DNA from: Actinomycetes bacterium
GTDB taxonomy: Bacteria > Actinomycetota > Actinomycetes > Propionibacteriales > Nocardioidaceae
DNA length: 40,350 nucleotides
NCBI GenBank assembly: GCA_023417775.1
Contig: JAEZEJ010000127.1
Coordinates: 1-40,350, forward strand
Reading direction: 5' to 3'
The notes under the pieces: model-generated
Database searches by the model: none
What the model was told of the DNA's origin: nothing
Seen by the model: the letters and a program-made list of their open reading frames with translations, nothing else
Translations under genes and position numbers: made by a program
In this document: piece after piece, positions 30,983 through 39,077 of the stretch
Layout of the letters: each line of letters starts with the position of its first letter
Position numbering within the stretch: the stretch's first letter is position 1

Positions 30983-31027
30983 ACCGCCGTCGCCCGCGCG
31001 AGCCGATCTCCCGCGGGCGGCGGCGGT
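30983..31027 (+). terminator. Terminator after the MatC-type gene
   Basis: 16 bases (30983-30998) pair with 31012-31027 with a single G-T pair, around a 13-base loop, 15 bases after the stop codon. GC-rich and without a T-tract. Confidence 0.7.
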
Positions 31028-31087
31028 TCGTCGTGCGCTCACAGGAAGCTCACAGCGGACACCCAGCCAGCGGCCGGTCTCAGGCGC

Positions 31088-31093
31088 GATGAT
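31088..31093 (+). promoter_or_regulatory. -10-like hexamer of leaderless response-regulator promoter
   Basis: GATGAT is followed after GGACCC by the ATG at 31100. The same GGACCC-ATG junction occurs at the PLP enzyme gene at 37026. Confidence 0.4.
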
Positions 31094-31099
31094 GGACCC

Positions 31100-31811
31100 A
31101 TGAGCGCCCCGACCCGCGCCGACGGCACCCGTCTGCGCATCCTGGCCGTCGACGATGAGGACAATCTGTCCCAACTGTTGAGCATGGCCTTCACCCATGA
31201 GGGCTTCGAGGTGCGCACGGCGGGAAGCGGCCGGGCGGCGGTCGCGGCCGCCCGTGAGTTCGCCCCCGATGCGATGGTGCTGGACTGGATGCTGCCGGAC
31301 TACGACGGCCCGGAGGTCCTGCGCAAGGTCCGCGCCTTCTCCCCCGAGCTGCCGATCCTCTTCCTCACCGCCCGCGACGCGGTCGAGGATCGGATCGCCG
31401 GATTGACCGCGGGCGGTGACGACTACGTCACCAAGCCGTTCAGCCTCGAAGAGGTCATCGCGCGGGTGCATGCGCTGTTGCGCCGCTCAGGCGCGGCCGT
31501 CACGTCCAGCGATTCGACCCTCGTGGTCGGTGACCTGATGCTCGACGAGGACAGCCGCGACGTGACGCGAGACGGTACCGAGATCGAGCTGACCGCCACC
31601 GAGTTCGAGTTGCTGCGCTATCTCATGCGCAATGAGCGCCGCGTGCTGTCCAAGGCGCAGATCCTCGACCGCGTCTGGGACTACGACTTCGGCGGCAACG
31701 ACAATATCGTCGAGCTCTACATCTCCTATTCTGCGCAAGAAGATCGACGCCGGACGCGAACCGATGATCCACACCAAGCGCGGCGCCGGCTATGTATTGA
31801 AGCCGGCATGA
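31100..31811 (+). pseudogene. OmpR-type response regulator, frameshifted near its C-terminus
   Basis: A response regulator of 236 residues if corrected. The receiver domain is complete, with acidic residues at 18-20, phosphoacceptor Asp62 (LDWMLPDYDG) and Lys112 (DDYVTKPF). The winged-helix DNA-binding domain begins with LTATEFELLRYLMRNERRVLSKAQIL. After Tyr210 (31727-31729) an extra T at 31729/31730 shifts the frame. Reading from 31731 restores the expected end, LRKKIDAGREPMIHTKRGAGYVL and a TGA at 31809, overlapping the kinase ATG as ATGA. Without correction the ORF runs on into the kinase and yields a 697-residue fusion, with the recognition helix broken and the final beta-hairpin lost. 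It may be a real mutation or a sequence error. Confidence 0.8.
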
Positions 31812-33271
31812 GCGTGCGGGGGGCTCGGTGGCCTCGGACGCTCACCGGCCGGCTGATCGCCACCTCGGTCACACTGGTGGCGATCGTCAGCCTGCTGGTC
31901 GGCGTCGCCGCCACGGTGGTGATGCGCAGCTACCTCGACAGCCGACTGGACGAGCAGCTGGCCCGCGCCATGGACCGCGCCTCGGGCGAGATCGGCGGCG
32001 AGTTCCCCGGCCGGCCCCCCACCCAGCCTCCCGACGACGCGCTCTCCCGCTGTGTGGACCGGCCGCCGCTCGCCCTCGGCCAGGGAGAGAACAGCATCAC
32101 CGCTGTCGTGACCGACACGTGCTCGGCCGGAACGCTGATCACCGAGGACGGTCAGCAACGCGATCTCGCCAGCTCGGTGCTGACGAGACTGGCCGAGGTC
32201 GAGACCGACGGCAGCCCCCACAGCGTCGATCTGCCGGCACTCGGTTCCTTCCGGGTCGCCGCGACCACCACTCCCACGGGCGAGGTCGTCGTCCAGGGCC
32301 TGCCCACCAGCGACATCGATGCCACGATCTCCAGCCTCATCCGGTGGGAGATCCTCCTCGCGATCGCCGGGACCGGGCTGGCGGCCGGGGTCGCCACGCT
32401 CCTCGTCCGCCGCCAGCTGCGGCCACTGCGCCATGTGGCGGCGACCGCACACGATGTGGCCGCGATGCCGCTCTCCAGCGGGGCGGTCGGCACGACCGCC
32501 CGAGTCCCGGACGACCTCGTCGTACCCGGCACCGAGGTCGGCCGCGTCGGCGAGGCGCTCAACACCCTGCTCGGGCACGTCGAGCACGCCCTCGATGCCC
32601 GCCACGAGAGCGAACAGCAGGTGCGCCGGTTCCTCGCCGACGCCTCCCACGAGCTGCGGACTCCCCTCGCGACCATCCAGGGCTACACCGAGTTGACCCG
32701 GCGCACGGCCCCTGCCGATCCGGTGATGCTGACGCAGACGCTCGAGAAGATCTCGGCCGAATCGGGCCGCATGTCGGCTCTGGTCGAGGACATGCTCTCC
32801 CTCGCGCGCCTCGATGCCGGGCGTCCGATCCAGCGCGAACCGGTGGATCTGAGCCGTCTCGTGATCGATGCCGTCGATGATGCCCGGGTGGTGGACCCCG
32901 GCCGACGGTGGCGACTCGATGTCCCCGCTGAGCCCGTCGTGCTCGAAGGGGATGCGCTGCGGCTCCACCAGCTCGTGAGCAATCTGCTCGCCAATGCCAC
33001 CCGCCACACGCCGGAAGGCACCACGGTCACCGCCCGGGTGCTGACCGGTCCGACGCGGATCGAGGTCGCCGACGACGGACCCGGTGTCGACCCGGCGCTG
33101 CGCGAGACGATCTTCGATCGCTTCACCCGCGGCGACTCCGCGCGGACGCGCGCCTCGGGCGGCGCCGGCCTGGGCATGTCCATCGTCCGGGCCATCGCCA
33201 TCGCTCACGGCGGAGACGCATCGGTCCGCAGCGTCCCCGGCGACACCGCCTTCACCGTCACCCTCCCCTGA
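31808..33271 (+). CDS. Sensor histidine kinase (OmpR-partner type)
   Basis: A 487-residue membrane kinase. The first membrane helix is at about 16-39, an extracellular sensor region at 40-178 contains two cysteines (Cys82, Cys105), and the second helix is at 182-200. A HAMP linker follows. The phosphoacceptor box FLADASHELRTPLATIQGYTEL has His281, and the ATPase domain shows the N-box LLANATRHTPEG, DDGPGVDPA and GGAGLGMSIV. It looks fully functional. The ATG would overlap the stop of the regulator gene in an undamaged operon. As sequenced, its frame is continuous with the upstream regulator. It is followed after 76 bases by pspA, and could sense envelope stress, though that link is only positional. 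Confidence 0.9.
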   Translation: MSVRGARWPRTLTGRLIATSVTLVAIVSLLVGVAATVVMRSYLDSRLDEQLARAMDRASGEIGGEFPGRPPTQPPDDALSRCVDRPPLALGQGENSITAVVTDTCSAGTLITEDGQQRDLASSVLTRLAEVETDGSPHSVDLPALGSFRVAATTTPTGEVVVQGLPTSDIDATISSLIRWEILLAIAGTGLAAGVATLLVRRQLRPLRHVAATAHDVAAMPLSSGAVGTTARVPDDLVVPGTEVGRVGEALNTLLGHVEHALDARHESEQQVRRFLADASHELRTPLATIQGYTELTRRTAPADPVMLTQTLEKISAESGRMSALVEDMLSLARLDAGRPIQREPVDLSRLVIDAVDDARVVDPGRRWRLDVPAEPVVLEGDALRLHQLVSNLLANATRHTPEGTTVTARVLTGPTRIEVADDGPGVDPALRETIFDRFTRGDSARTRASGGAGLGMSIVRAIAIAHGGDASVRSVPGDTAFTVTLP

Positions 33272-33311
33272 ATCGACCAGGGAGCCGCTGACGCGAGTCG
33301 CCGTCACCCGG

Positions 33312-33317
33312 TAGGTT
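33312..33317 (+). promoter_or_regulatory. Candidate -10 of the pspA gene
   Basis: TAGGTT lies 30 bases before the pspA ATG, leaving a short leader with a proper ribosome binding site (GAAGGAG, 6 bases before ATG). Confidence 0.45.
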
Positions 33318-33347
33318 CGACTCATCGTCCAGACGAAGGAGTGACCG

Positions 33348-34127
33348 ATGGCTCAGAAGCAGTCCATCCTCGGCCGCGTCGCCCAACTGACCCGCGCCAA
33401 CATCAATGCGCTGATCGACCGGGCCGAAGACCCCGAGAAGATGCTGGATCAGATGATCCGCGACTACACCAACTCGATCGCGGAGGCGGAGAAGGCGGTC
33501 GCGGAGACCATCGGCAACCTGCGTCTCGCCGAGGCCGATCACGCTGAGGACGTCCGCGATGCGAAGGACTGGGGTGCCAAGGCCCTCGCCGCCTCGCAGA
33601 AGGCCGATGCGCTGCGCTCCAGCGGCCAGGACGGTGAGGCCTCCCGTTTCGACAATCTCGCCAAGGTCGCGCTGGGCAAGCAGATCCAGCACGAGGGCGA
33701 GGCCAAGCAGGCCGCCCCGATGATCGAGTCGCAGAACGAGGTCGTCGAGAAGCTGAAGACCGGCCTGGTCCAGATGCGGGGCAAGCTCGGCGAGCTGCAG
33801 GTCAAGCGCGATGAACTGGTCGCCCGCCAGAAGACCGCTCAGGCGCAGGCGCGGGTCCAGTCCGCGGTCCAGTCCATCGACATCCTCGATCCCACCAGCG
33901 AGCTGTCCCGCTTCGAGGACAAGGTGCGCCGGGTCGAGGCGCAGGTCGCCGGCCAGGCCGAACTGGCCGCGTCGAGTATCGACGCGCAGTTCGAGGAGCT
34001 CGAGCTCGACAGCACGCAGCTCGAGGTCGAGGCCCGACTGGCCGAGCTGAAGCAGCTCGGTGCGGGCTCGAGCAGCCCGCAGAGCGCCCTCACCTCGCAA
34101 CCGGACGAAACGGAGAATCCCGCATGA
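33348..34127 (+). CDS. pspA: PspA/IM30 family membrane-stress protein
   Basis: A 259-residue cytoplasmic protein that is almost entirely helical and coiled coil, of the phage-shock protein A/IM30 family. Members coat and stabilise the inner membrane when it is damaged. The amphipathic N-terminus (QKQSILGRVAQLTRANINALIDRAEDPEKMLDQMIRD-type, residues 3-40) is the family signature for membrane binding. A Ser/Thr/Pro-rich tail ends the protein. It overlaps the DUF2505 gene as ATGA. The preceding two-component genes end 76 bases upstream, but a separate promoter-like box is present. Confidence 0.93.
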   Translation: MAQKQSILGRVAQLTRANINALIDRAEDPEKMLDQMIRDYTNSIAEAEKAVAETIGNLRLAEADHAEDVRDAKDWGAKALAASQKADALRSSGQDGEASRFDNLAKVALGKQIQHEGEAKQAAPMIESQNEVVEKLKTGLVQMRGKLGELQVKRDELVARQKTAQAQARVQSAVQSIDILDPTSELSRFEDKVRRVEAQVAGQAELAASSIDAQFEELELDSTQLEVEARLAELKQLGAGSSSPQSALTSQPDETENPA

Positions 34128-34609
34128 AGCTGACCGAGAGCTACACCTACCCGGCCGCCGTCGACGATGTCTACGCGCTGATCACCGACTCCTCGTTCCG
34201 CGAGTCCGGCTGCGAGGCCCAGGGCTCCACCGACTACGACGTCAACGTCGTGGCCGACGGCGGCGGTCATACGGTCACGATCAAGCGCACGATGCCGGCC
34301 GATGACATGCCCGACTTCGTCAAGAAGCTGACCGGCAACTCGGTCAAGGTCGTACAGACGGAGGCGTGGAGCCCGGCGGACTCCTCCGGCGGCCGCACCG
34401 CCGACGTGAAGGTCGAGATCCTCGGACAGCCCGCCCAGATGAAGGGCAATGCGACCCTCAACGGCAGCGGTGACGCCACCGAGTTCGTCGTCAACGGCGA
34501 TGTCAAGGTGTCGATCCCGCTCGTGGGCCGGAAGATCGAGCCGGTCGTCGCCAAGGCCATCGTCAAGGCGCTGGAGACCGACGTCGAGCTCGGCACCGCC
34601 CGCCTCTGA
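34124..34609 (+). CDS. DUF2505 family protein
   Basis: A 161-residue protein of the actinobacterial DUF2505 family, which has a START/SRPBCC-like fold thought to bind lipids or hydrophobic ligands. It begins MKLTESYTYPAAVDDVYALITD, the usual family start, and ends with PLVGRKIEPVVAKAIVKALE, also conserved. No signal peptide or membrane segment is present. Translation is coupled to pspA through an ATGA overlap, which suggests a shared role at the membrane. Function is unknown. Confidence 0.85.
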   Translation: MKLTESYTYPAAVDDVYALITDSSFRESGCEAQGSTDYDVNVVADGGGHTVTIKRTMPADDMPDFVKKLTGNSVKVVQTEAWSPADSSGGRTADVKVEILGQPAQMKGNATLNGSGDATEFVVNGDVKVSIPLVGRKIEPVVAKAIVKALETDVELGTARL

Positions 34610-34642
34610 CCAACGCCGCCTGGCGCAGGTCTGCTGCCTGCG

Positions 34643-35593
34643 TCAGGCGAAGTGGCGATGCCCCGGCGAGCCGCTGTAGGTCTCGCCGTCGACCGTGACG
34701 CCCTCCCCCTCGATCGCCGCGCCGATGACCGTCCAACCCTCGGGGACCTCGATGTCGGCGGGGAAGGTCGCGACCAGGGCGAAGTCCTCGCCCCCGCCCA
34801 GCATGAAGCCCAGCGGGTCGAGACCACCCAGCGCACTCGCCAGGGTCGCCACCGCATCGGGGACATCGAGTCGTTCGGCCTGGATGTCGATCGCCACGCC
34901 GCTGGACCGGGCGATGTGATCGAGATCGGCCAGCAGTCCATCGCTCACATCGATCATCGCCGTGGCCCCCGCCGCGGCAGCCGATGGCCCGGCCGCATAG
35001 GGCGGCGCCGGCCGGCGATGCCCGTCGACCGCCACCTTCGGCGACCGGAACCCGCGGCTCAGCGCCGCATAGCCCGCGGCGGAGAGACCGAGCGTTCCGG
35101 CATAGGCGACGATATCGCCGGCGCGAGCGCCCCCACGGGTGACCGGCCGCTCGGCATCGCCGAAGGCCGTCACCGAGATGACCACCTGATCGGCGGACGA
35201 GACATCCCCTCCCACCAGGTGGGCGCCGACCGTGGCGCACTCGGTCTCGAATCCGAGCACCATGTCATCGGCCCACTGCGCCGGCAGGTCCGGCGGGGCC
35301 GCGAAGGCCATCGTCAGTGCCGTGGCCACGCCGCCCATGGCGTTGATATCCGAGAGATTCGCCGCCGCCGCCTTGTGCCCGATGTCCAGCGCCGATGACC
35401 AGTCGCGGCGGAAGTGCCGGCCTTCGACGAGGATATCCGTGCTGACGACGAAGGTGCCGTCGGCGGTGGCCACATGTGCGGCGTCGTCGCCGGGGCCCAG
35501 CAGGACGTACTCACTCGACCCGATCGACCTCGTCACGCGGTCGATGAGTCCGAACTCCCCGAGGGCGGCGATGGTCTGATCGTCAGTGCTCAC
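34643..35593 (-). CDS. thiL: Thiamine-monophosphate kinase
   Basis: A 316-residue kinase that makes thiamine diphosphate from thiamine phosphate, the last step of cofactor synthesis. The motifs are complete: GPGDDAAHV near residue 33, STDILVEGRHF, KAAAANLSDINAMGG, VGGDVSSADQ, and MIDVSDGLLADLDHI followed by GGGEDFALVATFP. The GTG start giving VSTDDQTIAALGEFGLI has GACAAT 6 bases upstream and no ribosome binding site. It is divergent from the small RAM-domain gene. Confidence 0.95.
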   Translation of the reverse strand: MSTDDQTIAALGEFGLIDRVTRSIGSSEYVLLGPGDDAAHVATADGTFVVSTDILVEGRHFRRDWSSALDIGHKAAAANLSDINAMGGVATALTMAFAAPPDLPAQWADDMVLGFETECATVGAHLVGGDVSSADQVVISVTAFGDAERPVTRGGARAGDIVAYAGTLGLSAAGYAALSRGFRSPKVAVDGHRRPAPPYAAGPSAAAAGATAMIDVSDGLLADLDHIARSSGVAIDIQAERLDVPDAVATLASALGGLDPLGFMLGGGEDFALVATFPADIEVPEGWTVIGAAIEGEGVTVDGETYSGSPGHRHFA

Positions 35594-35599
35594 GACTTG

Positions 35600-35605
35600 A
35601 TTGTC
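35600..35605 (-). promoter_or_regulatory. -10-like hexamer of leaderless thiL promoter
   Basis: GACAAT on the minus strand lies 6 bases before the GTG at 35593, with no ribosome binding site. Confidence 0.4.
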
Positions 35606-35674
35606 CCAGCCGACGGGGGCGCGACGGAGTCCTTTGCGATAGCGTGTCGTCGCGGTCTCCTAGGAGGGAAGATC

Positions 35675-35911
35675 ATGGCTGTTCAGGCATACATCCTCGT
35701 CCAGACCGAGGTCGGCAGGGCGGCGGAGGTCGCCCGCGCGATCGCGGACATCGCCGGCGTGGTCGTCGCCGATGACGTCACCGGGCCCTATGACGTCATC
35801 GCGAGGATCGAAGGTCCCAGCGTCGACGAGCTCGGAACCCTGGTGGTCTCCGATATCCAGAAGGTGCCGGGCATCACCCGCACGCTGACCTGTCCGGTGG
35901 TGCGGATCTGA
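35675..35911 (+). CDS. Stand-alone Lrp/AsnC effector (RAM) domain protein
   Basis: A 78-residue protein that equals only the ligand-binding RAM domain of Lrp/AsnC regulators, without a DNA-binding part. The fold is seen in MAVQAYILVQTEVGRAAEVA, GVVVADDVTGPYDVIARIEG and KVPGITRTLTCPVV. Such single-domain proteins form dimeric beta-barrels and may bind amino acids or modulate full-length Lrp partners. The start has TAGGAGGG 7 bases upstream. From memory, this protein is often found near thiL and ddl in actinobacteria. Role unproven. Confidence 0.88.
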   Translation: MAVQAYILVQTEVGRAAEVARAIADIAGVVVADDVTGPYDVIARIEGPSVDELGTLVVSDIQKVPGITRTLTCPVVRI

Positions 35912-35921
35912 CCGGAGGCCC

Positions 35922-36989
35922 TCAGCGCAGTCCCGTGGGCCGGGCGAGGGCCAGCGCCAGAAGCCGCTCGACGAGCTCCGGGTAGTCGATCCCGCTGGCC
36001 TCCCAGGCCTTCGGGAACATCGAATAGGGCGTGAATCCGGGCATCGTGTTGATCTCATTGATGACGAGCCCGCCCGCGACCGAGTCGGTCAGGAAGAAGT
36101 CGACCCGCGCGAGCCCCTCCCCGCCGATCGCGTCGAAGGCCTGCAAGGCGTAGCCCCTGATCCGGTCGCGCTGGGTCGCGCTGATGTCAGCGGGGATGAC
36201 ATTCTGGCTCGTGCCGTCGAGGTACTTGGCCTCGAAGTCGTAGTAGGCGTGCCCGATGCTGTCATCGACGACGATCTCGCCGACCTCACTCGCGATGGGC
36301 ATACCGCCCTCGTCTTGGATCACCGCGCACTCGACCTCGCGCTTGCCGTGGGCGGCCGCCTCGACGATCACCTTGGGATCGAGCTTGCGCGCTCCCTCGA
36401 TGGCCGCGTCCAGCTCACCCCAGTCGCCCACCATCGTGACACCGGAGCTCGACCCGGCCCGCGCGGGCTTGACGAAGACGGGGAGATCCAGGGCGTGGAC
36501 GCGGGCCACGGTCCGCTCACGCTTGGCCTCCCATTCCCAGGGCAGGATCGTGACATAGGGCAGCTGCGGGAGTCCCGCCGCCGAGAACACGGTCTTGGTG
36601 AAGGGCTTGTCCATCGCGACGGCGCTGGCGAGCACACCGGCGCCGACATAGGGCACACCGGCCATCTCCAACATGCCCTGGATCGTGCCGTCCTCGCCCC
36701 ACGGGCCGTGCAGCAGCGGGAAGACGACGTCCACCTCGTACCGCAGCCGATCCCAGGAGAAGTCGGGGCGATCGTCGCGGACGAAAGGCAGAGTGCCCGG
36801 GGCGAGGTCGTCCCAGACACCGGTCTCCTCGACCCAGTGCCCGGCAGGGGTGATCCCCACGGGCAGCACTTCATAGCGTGACGAGTCGATCACCGCCATC
36901 ACCTCACGGGCCGTCGAACACGAGACACCGTGCTCACTGGAACGCCCACCGAACACGACTGCCACACGCACACGCTCTGTACCGGTCAT
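35922..36989 (-). CDS. ddl: D-alanine--D-alanine ligase
   Basis: A 355-residue ATP-grasp ligase that makes the D-Ala-D-Ala end of peptidoglycan precursors in the cytoplasm. It has FGGRSSEHGVSCSTA at the N-terminus, HGPWGEDGTIQGMLEMAGVPYVG, the phosphate-binding region FVKPARAGSSSGV, and the C-terminal metal-binding RVDFF and INEINTMPGFTPYSMFPK. The residue pattern is that of D-Ala ligase and not D-Ala-D-Lac ligase as far as can be judged. The ATG start follows TAGTGT by 8 bases. It is divergent from the PLP enzyme gene, with only 36 bases between the start codons. Confidence 0.95.
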   Translation of the reverse strand: MTGTERVRVAVVFGGRSSEHGVSCSTAREVMAVIDSSRYEVLPVGITPAGHWVEETGVWDDLAPGTLPFVRDDRPDFSWDRLRYEVDVVFPLLHGPWGEDGTIQGMLEMAGVPYVGAGVLASAVAMDKPFTKTVFSAAGLPQLPYVTILPWEWEAKRERTVARVHALDLPVFVKPARAGSSSGVTMVGDWGELDAAIEGARKLDPKVIVEAAAHGKREVECAVIQDEGGMPIASEVGEIVVDDSIGHAYYDFEAKYLDGTSQNVIPADISATQRDRIRGYALQAFDAIGGEGLARVDFFLTDSVAGGLVINEINTMPGFTPYSMFPKAWEASGIDYPELVERLLALALARPTGLR

Positions 36990-36997
36990 CGCACAGC

Positions 36998-37019
36998 ACA
37001 CTACCGGTGCAGGGAGAAT
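36998..37019. promoter_or_regulatory. Back-to-back leaderless promoters of ddl and the PLP enzyme
   Basis: Within 36 bases there are two outward-facing -10 boxes. TAGTGT on the minus strand (36998-37003) is 8 bases before the ddl ATG. GAGAAT on the plus strand (37014-37019) is 6 bases before the ATG at 37026. Each -35 region would have to lie across the neighbour's promoter or coding start, so the two genes probably interfere. Confidence 0.5.
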
Positions 37020-37025
37020 GGACCC

Positions 37026-38072
37026 ATGACGCCACGCGATCTCTCCCCCGCCTCCGTCGCCGTGTCCGCGGGACGGCCTCACGCCCCTGGTGATCCGCTC
37101 AACGAGCCGATCACCCTGGCGAGCGCCCTCATCCCCGGCGGCGATGCGGAGTACGCACGAGCGGGCAACCCGGTATGGCAGCCGCTCGAGACGATCGTCG
37201 GTGAGCTCGAGGGCGGTGACGCCCTCGCCTTCGCCTCGGGCATCGCCGCGTCCGCGGCGGTCTTCTCGCTCGTGCCGCCCGGCGGCGTCGTCGTCGCTCC
37301 CGCGCACGGCTACTACGGAACGACCCATCAGCTGCGCCAGCGCGATGACGTCGACCTACGCCTCGTGGACGTCTCGGACACCGCGTCCACCGTCGATGCG
37401 ATGCACGGGGCGACCCATGTCTGGCTGGAGTCTCCGACCAATCCCGCGATGGAGGTCGCCGATCTTCCGACGCTGATCGCCGCCGCCCACGATGCCGGTG
37501 CCCTCGTCGCCGTGGACAACACCTTCAGGACACCGTTGCGTGAGCGGCCGCTCGAGCTGGGAGCCGATATCGTCACGCACTCGGCCTCGAAGCTGCTCGC
37601 CGGTCACAGCGACGTCATCCTGGGCCTCACGGTGACCCGCGATCCCGAGCTGTACGGCCGTCTGCGGGCGCACCGACACGATCACGGGGCGATCCCCGGA
37701 GCACTGGAGTCCTGGTTGACCGCCCGCGGCCTGCGCACCCTGGCGGTACGTCTGGACCGGGCCGAGAGCAATGCCCAGGAGCTCGCCGTGCGCCTGGCCG
37801 ACAGCCCGCTCATCGACGACCTGCGCTATCCCGGATTCGGCACGATCGTCGGGTTGGTGCTCGACGACGATCAGCGCGCTCAACGCGCGACCGAGTCGAG
37901 CCGGCTGGTGCGCTATGCCACGAGTCTCGGCGGAGTCGAGTCCACCTGGGAGCGACGACGCCGGCACGCCAATGAGGCGCCCACCATCCCCGCGGGCCTG
38001 ATCCGCCTCTCGGTGGGCATCGAGGATGTCGACGATCTGTGGACCGACATCCAGGCCGCCCTCGGCGCGTGA
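37026..38072 (+). CDS. Cys/Met metabolism PLP-dependent enzyme (cystathionine gamma-synthase/lyase-like)
   Basis: A 348-residue fold-type I PLP enzyme of the cystathionine gamma-synthase/lyase family. The cofactor Lys is Lys189 in SASKLLAGHSD. Other family parts are FASGIAASAAVFSLV, HGYYGTT, ESPTNP, and VAVDNTFRTP with the Asp that contacts the pyridine ring. It is somewhat shorter than typical members (about 380 residues). It belongs to sulfur amino acid metabolism; synthase, lyase or another activity cannot be separated by eye. The ATG at 37026 follows GAGAAT by 6 bases; a longer in-frame start at 36930 lies inside ddl and was rejected. It ends 3 bases from the gpsA stop on the other strand. 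Confidence 0.88.
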   Translation: MTPRDLSPASVAVSAGRPHAPGDPLNEPITLASALIPGGDAEYARAGNPVWQPLETIVGELEGGDALAFASGIAASAAVFSLVPPGGVVVAPAHGYYGTTHQLRQRDDVDLRLVDVSDTASTVDAMHGATHVWLESPTNPAMEVADLPTLIAAAHDAGALVAVDNTFRTPLRERPLELGADIVTHSASKLLAGHSDVILGLTVTRDPELYGRLRAHRHDHGAIPGALESWLTARGLRTLAVRLDRAESNAQELAVRLADSPLIDDLRYPGFGTIVGLVLDDDQRAQRATESSRLVRYATSLGGVESTWERRRRHANEAPTIPAGLIRLSVGIEDVDDLWTDIQAALGA

Positions 38073-38075
38073 GGG

Positions 38076-39077
38076 TCAGCGGACCTCGGGTTTCGCCTCA
38101 CGGCTGATCAACGCGGCGACGAGCTCATCGGGAGACATCTCGTCGTTGACCAGCGTGCGCACGTGCTCCACGATCGGCATCTCGACGCCGTGCAGTCGCG
38201 CCAGCTCGGCGATCGAGGTGCACGACTTCGCGCCCTCGGCGACCTGCCTGGTCTGCTCGGCGACCTGGGCGGCGCTCATCCCCTCGCCGAGCTTCTGGCC
38301 GAAGGTGCGGTTGCGTGACAGCGGCGACGAGCAGGTGGCCACGAGATCGCCCAGACCGGCGAGACCGGCGAAGGTCATCGGGTCGGCACCCATCCGCACG
38401 CCGAGACGGGTCGTCTCCGCGAGTCCACGGGTGATGACCGAGGCCTTGGAGTTGTCGCCGTATCCGAGTCCGTCGCACACACCCACCGCGAGGGCGATGA
38501 CGTTCTTGGTCGCGCCGGACAGCTCCGAGCCGACGACATCGGTATTGGTGTAGGGGCGGAACGCCTCGGTGTGGCACCACTTCTGCAGGAACTCGGCCAC
38601 CCCCGGGTCCTCACACGCGACGACGCTCGCAGCAGGCTCGCGCCGGGCGATCTCCTTGGCGAGGTTGGGGCCGGTGACGATGGCGATCCGCTCAGGACCC
38701 GCGCCGGTGATCTCCGCGATCACCTCAGACATCCGCTTGTGGGTGCCGAGCTCGACACCCTTCATCAGGCTCACCAGGACCGCATCCTCACGGAGCAGCG
38801 GGGCCCACCGCGTCAGATTCTCCCGCAGCTGCTGCGAGGGCACCGCGAGCACCACGACCCGGGCCTCACTCAGCACCTCGGCCTCGTCATGTGAGGCGAT
38901 GACCGCCTCCGGCAGGCTGATCCCGGGCAGATAGTCGGGATTCTCGTGAGTGCTGTTGATCGCCTGGCACAGCTCCTCACGGCGCGCCCACAGCCGGACG
39001 TCGTTGCCGGCATCGGCCACGACGATCGAGAAGGCGGTGCCCCACGACCCCGCCCCCATCACAGCGGTCGTCACCAT
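38076..39077 (-). CDS. gpsA: Glycerol-3-phosphate dehydrogenase [NAD(P)+]
   Basis: A 333-residue enzyme that reduces dihydroxyacetone phosphate to sn-glycerol 3-phosphate for phospholipid synthesis. The N-terminal cofactor motif is GAGSWGTAF (residues 8-16). Then come VLAVPSQQLRENL, LMKGVE, TGPNLAKEIA, the catalytic Lys in SGATKNVIALAVGVCDGL, and LAGLGDLVATCSSPLSRNRTFG. All match GpsA. The ATG overlaps the plsC stop by one base (TGATG), so the next step of the pathway is co-translated. Confidence 0.96.
   Translation of the reverse strand: MVTTAVMGAGSWGTAFSIVVADAGNDVRLWARREELCQAINSTHENPDYLPGISLPEAVIASHDEAEVLSEARVVVLAVPSQQLRENLTRWAPLLREDAVLVSLMKGVELGTHKRMSEVIAEITGAGPERIAIVTGPNLAKEIARREPAASVVACEDPGVAEFLQKWCHTEAFRPYTNTDVVGSELSGATKNVIALAVGVCDGLGYGDNSKASVITRGLAETTRLGVRMGADPMTFAGLAGLGDLVATCSSPLSRNRTFGQKLGEGMSAAQVAEQTRQVAEGAKSCTSIAELARLHGVEMPIVEHVRTLVNDEMSPDELVAALISREAKPEVR

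Noticed and set aside
31100..33271. Natural hybrid kinase-regulator protein
   Set aside because: The fusion breaks the regulator DNA-binding domain, and a single base removal restores two standard genes, so a frameshift explains it better than a designed hybrid. It is kept as a finding.
31790..33325. 511-residue minus-strand frame over the sensor kinase
   Set aside because: The kinase motifs lie on the plus strand; this frame is its shadow.
36930..37025. Longer N-terminus for the PLP enzyme
   Set aside because: It would lie within ddl, has no ribosome binding site, and adds a Cys/His/Thr-rich stretch unlike the family.
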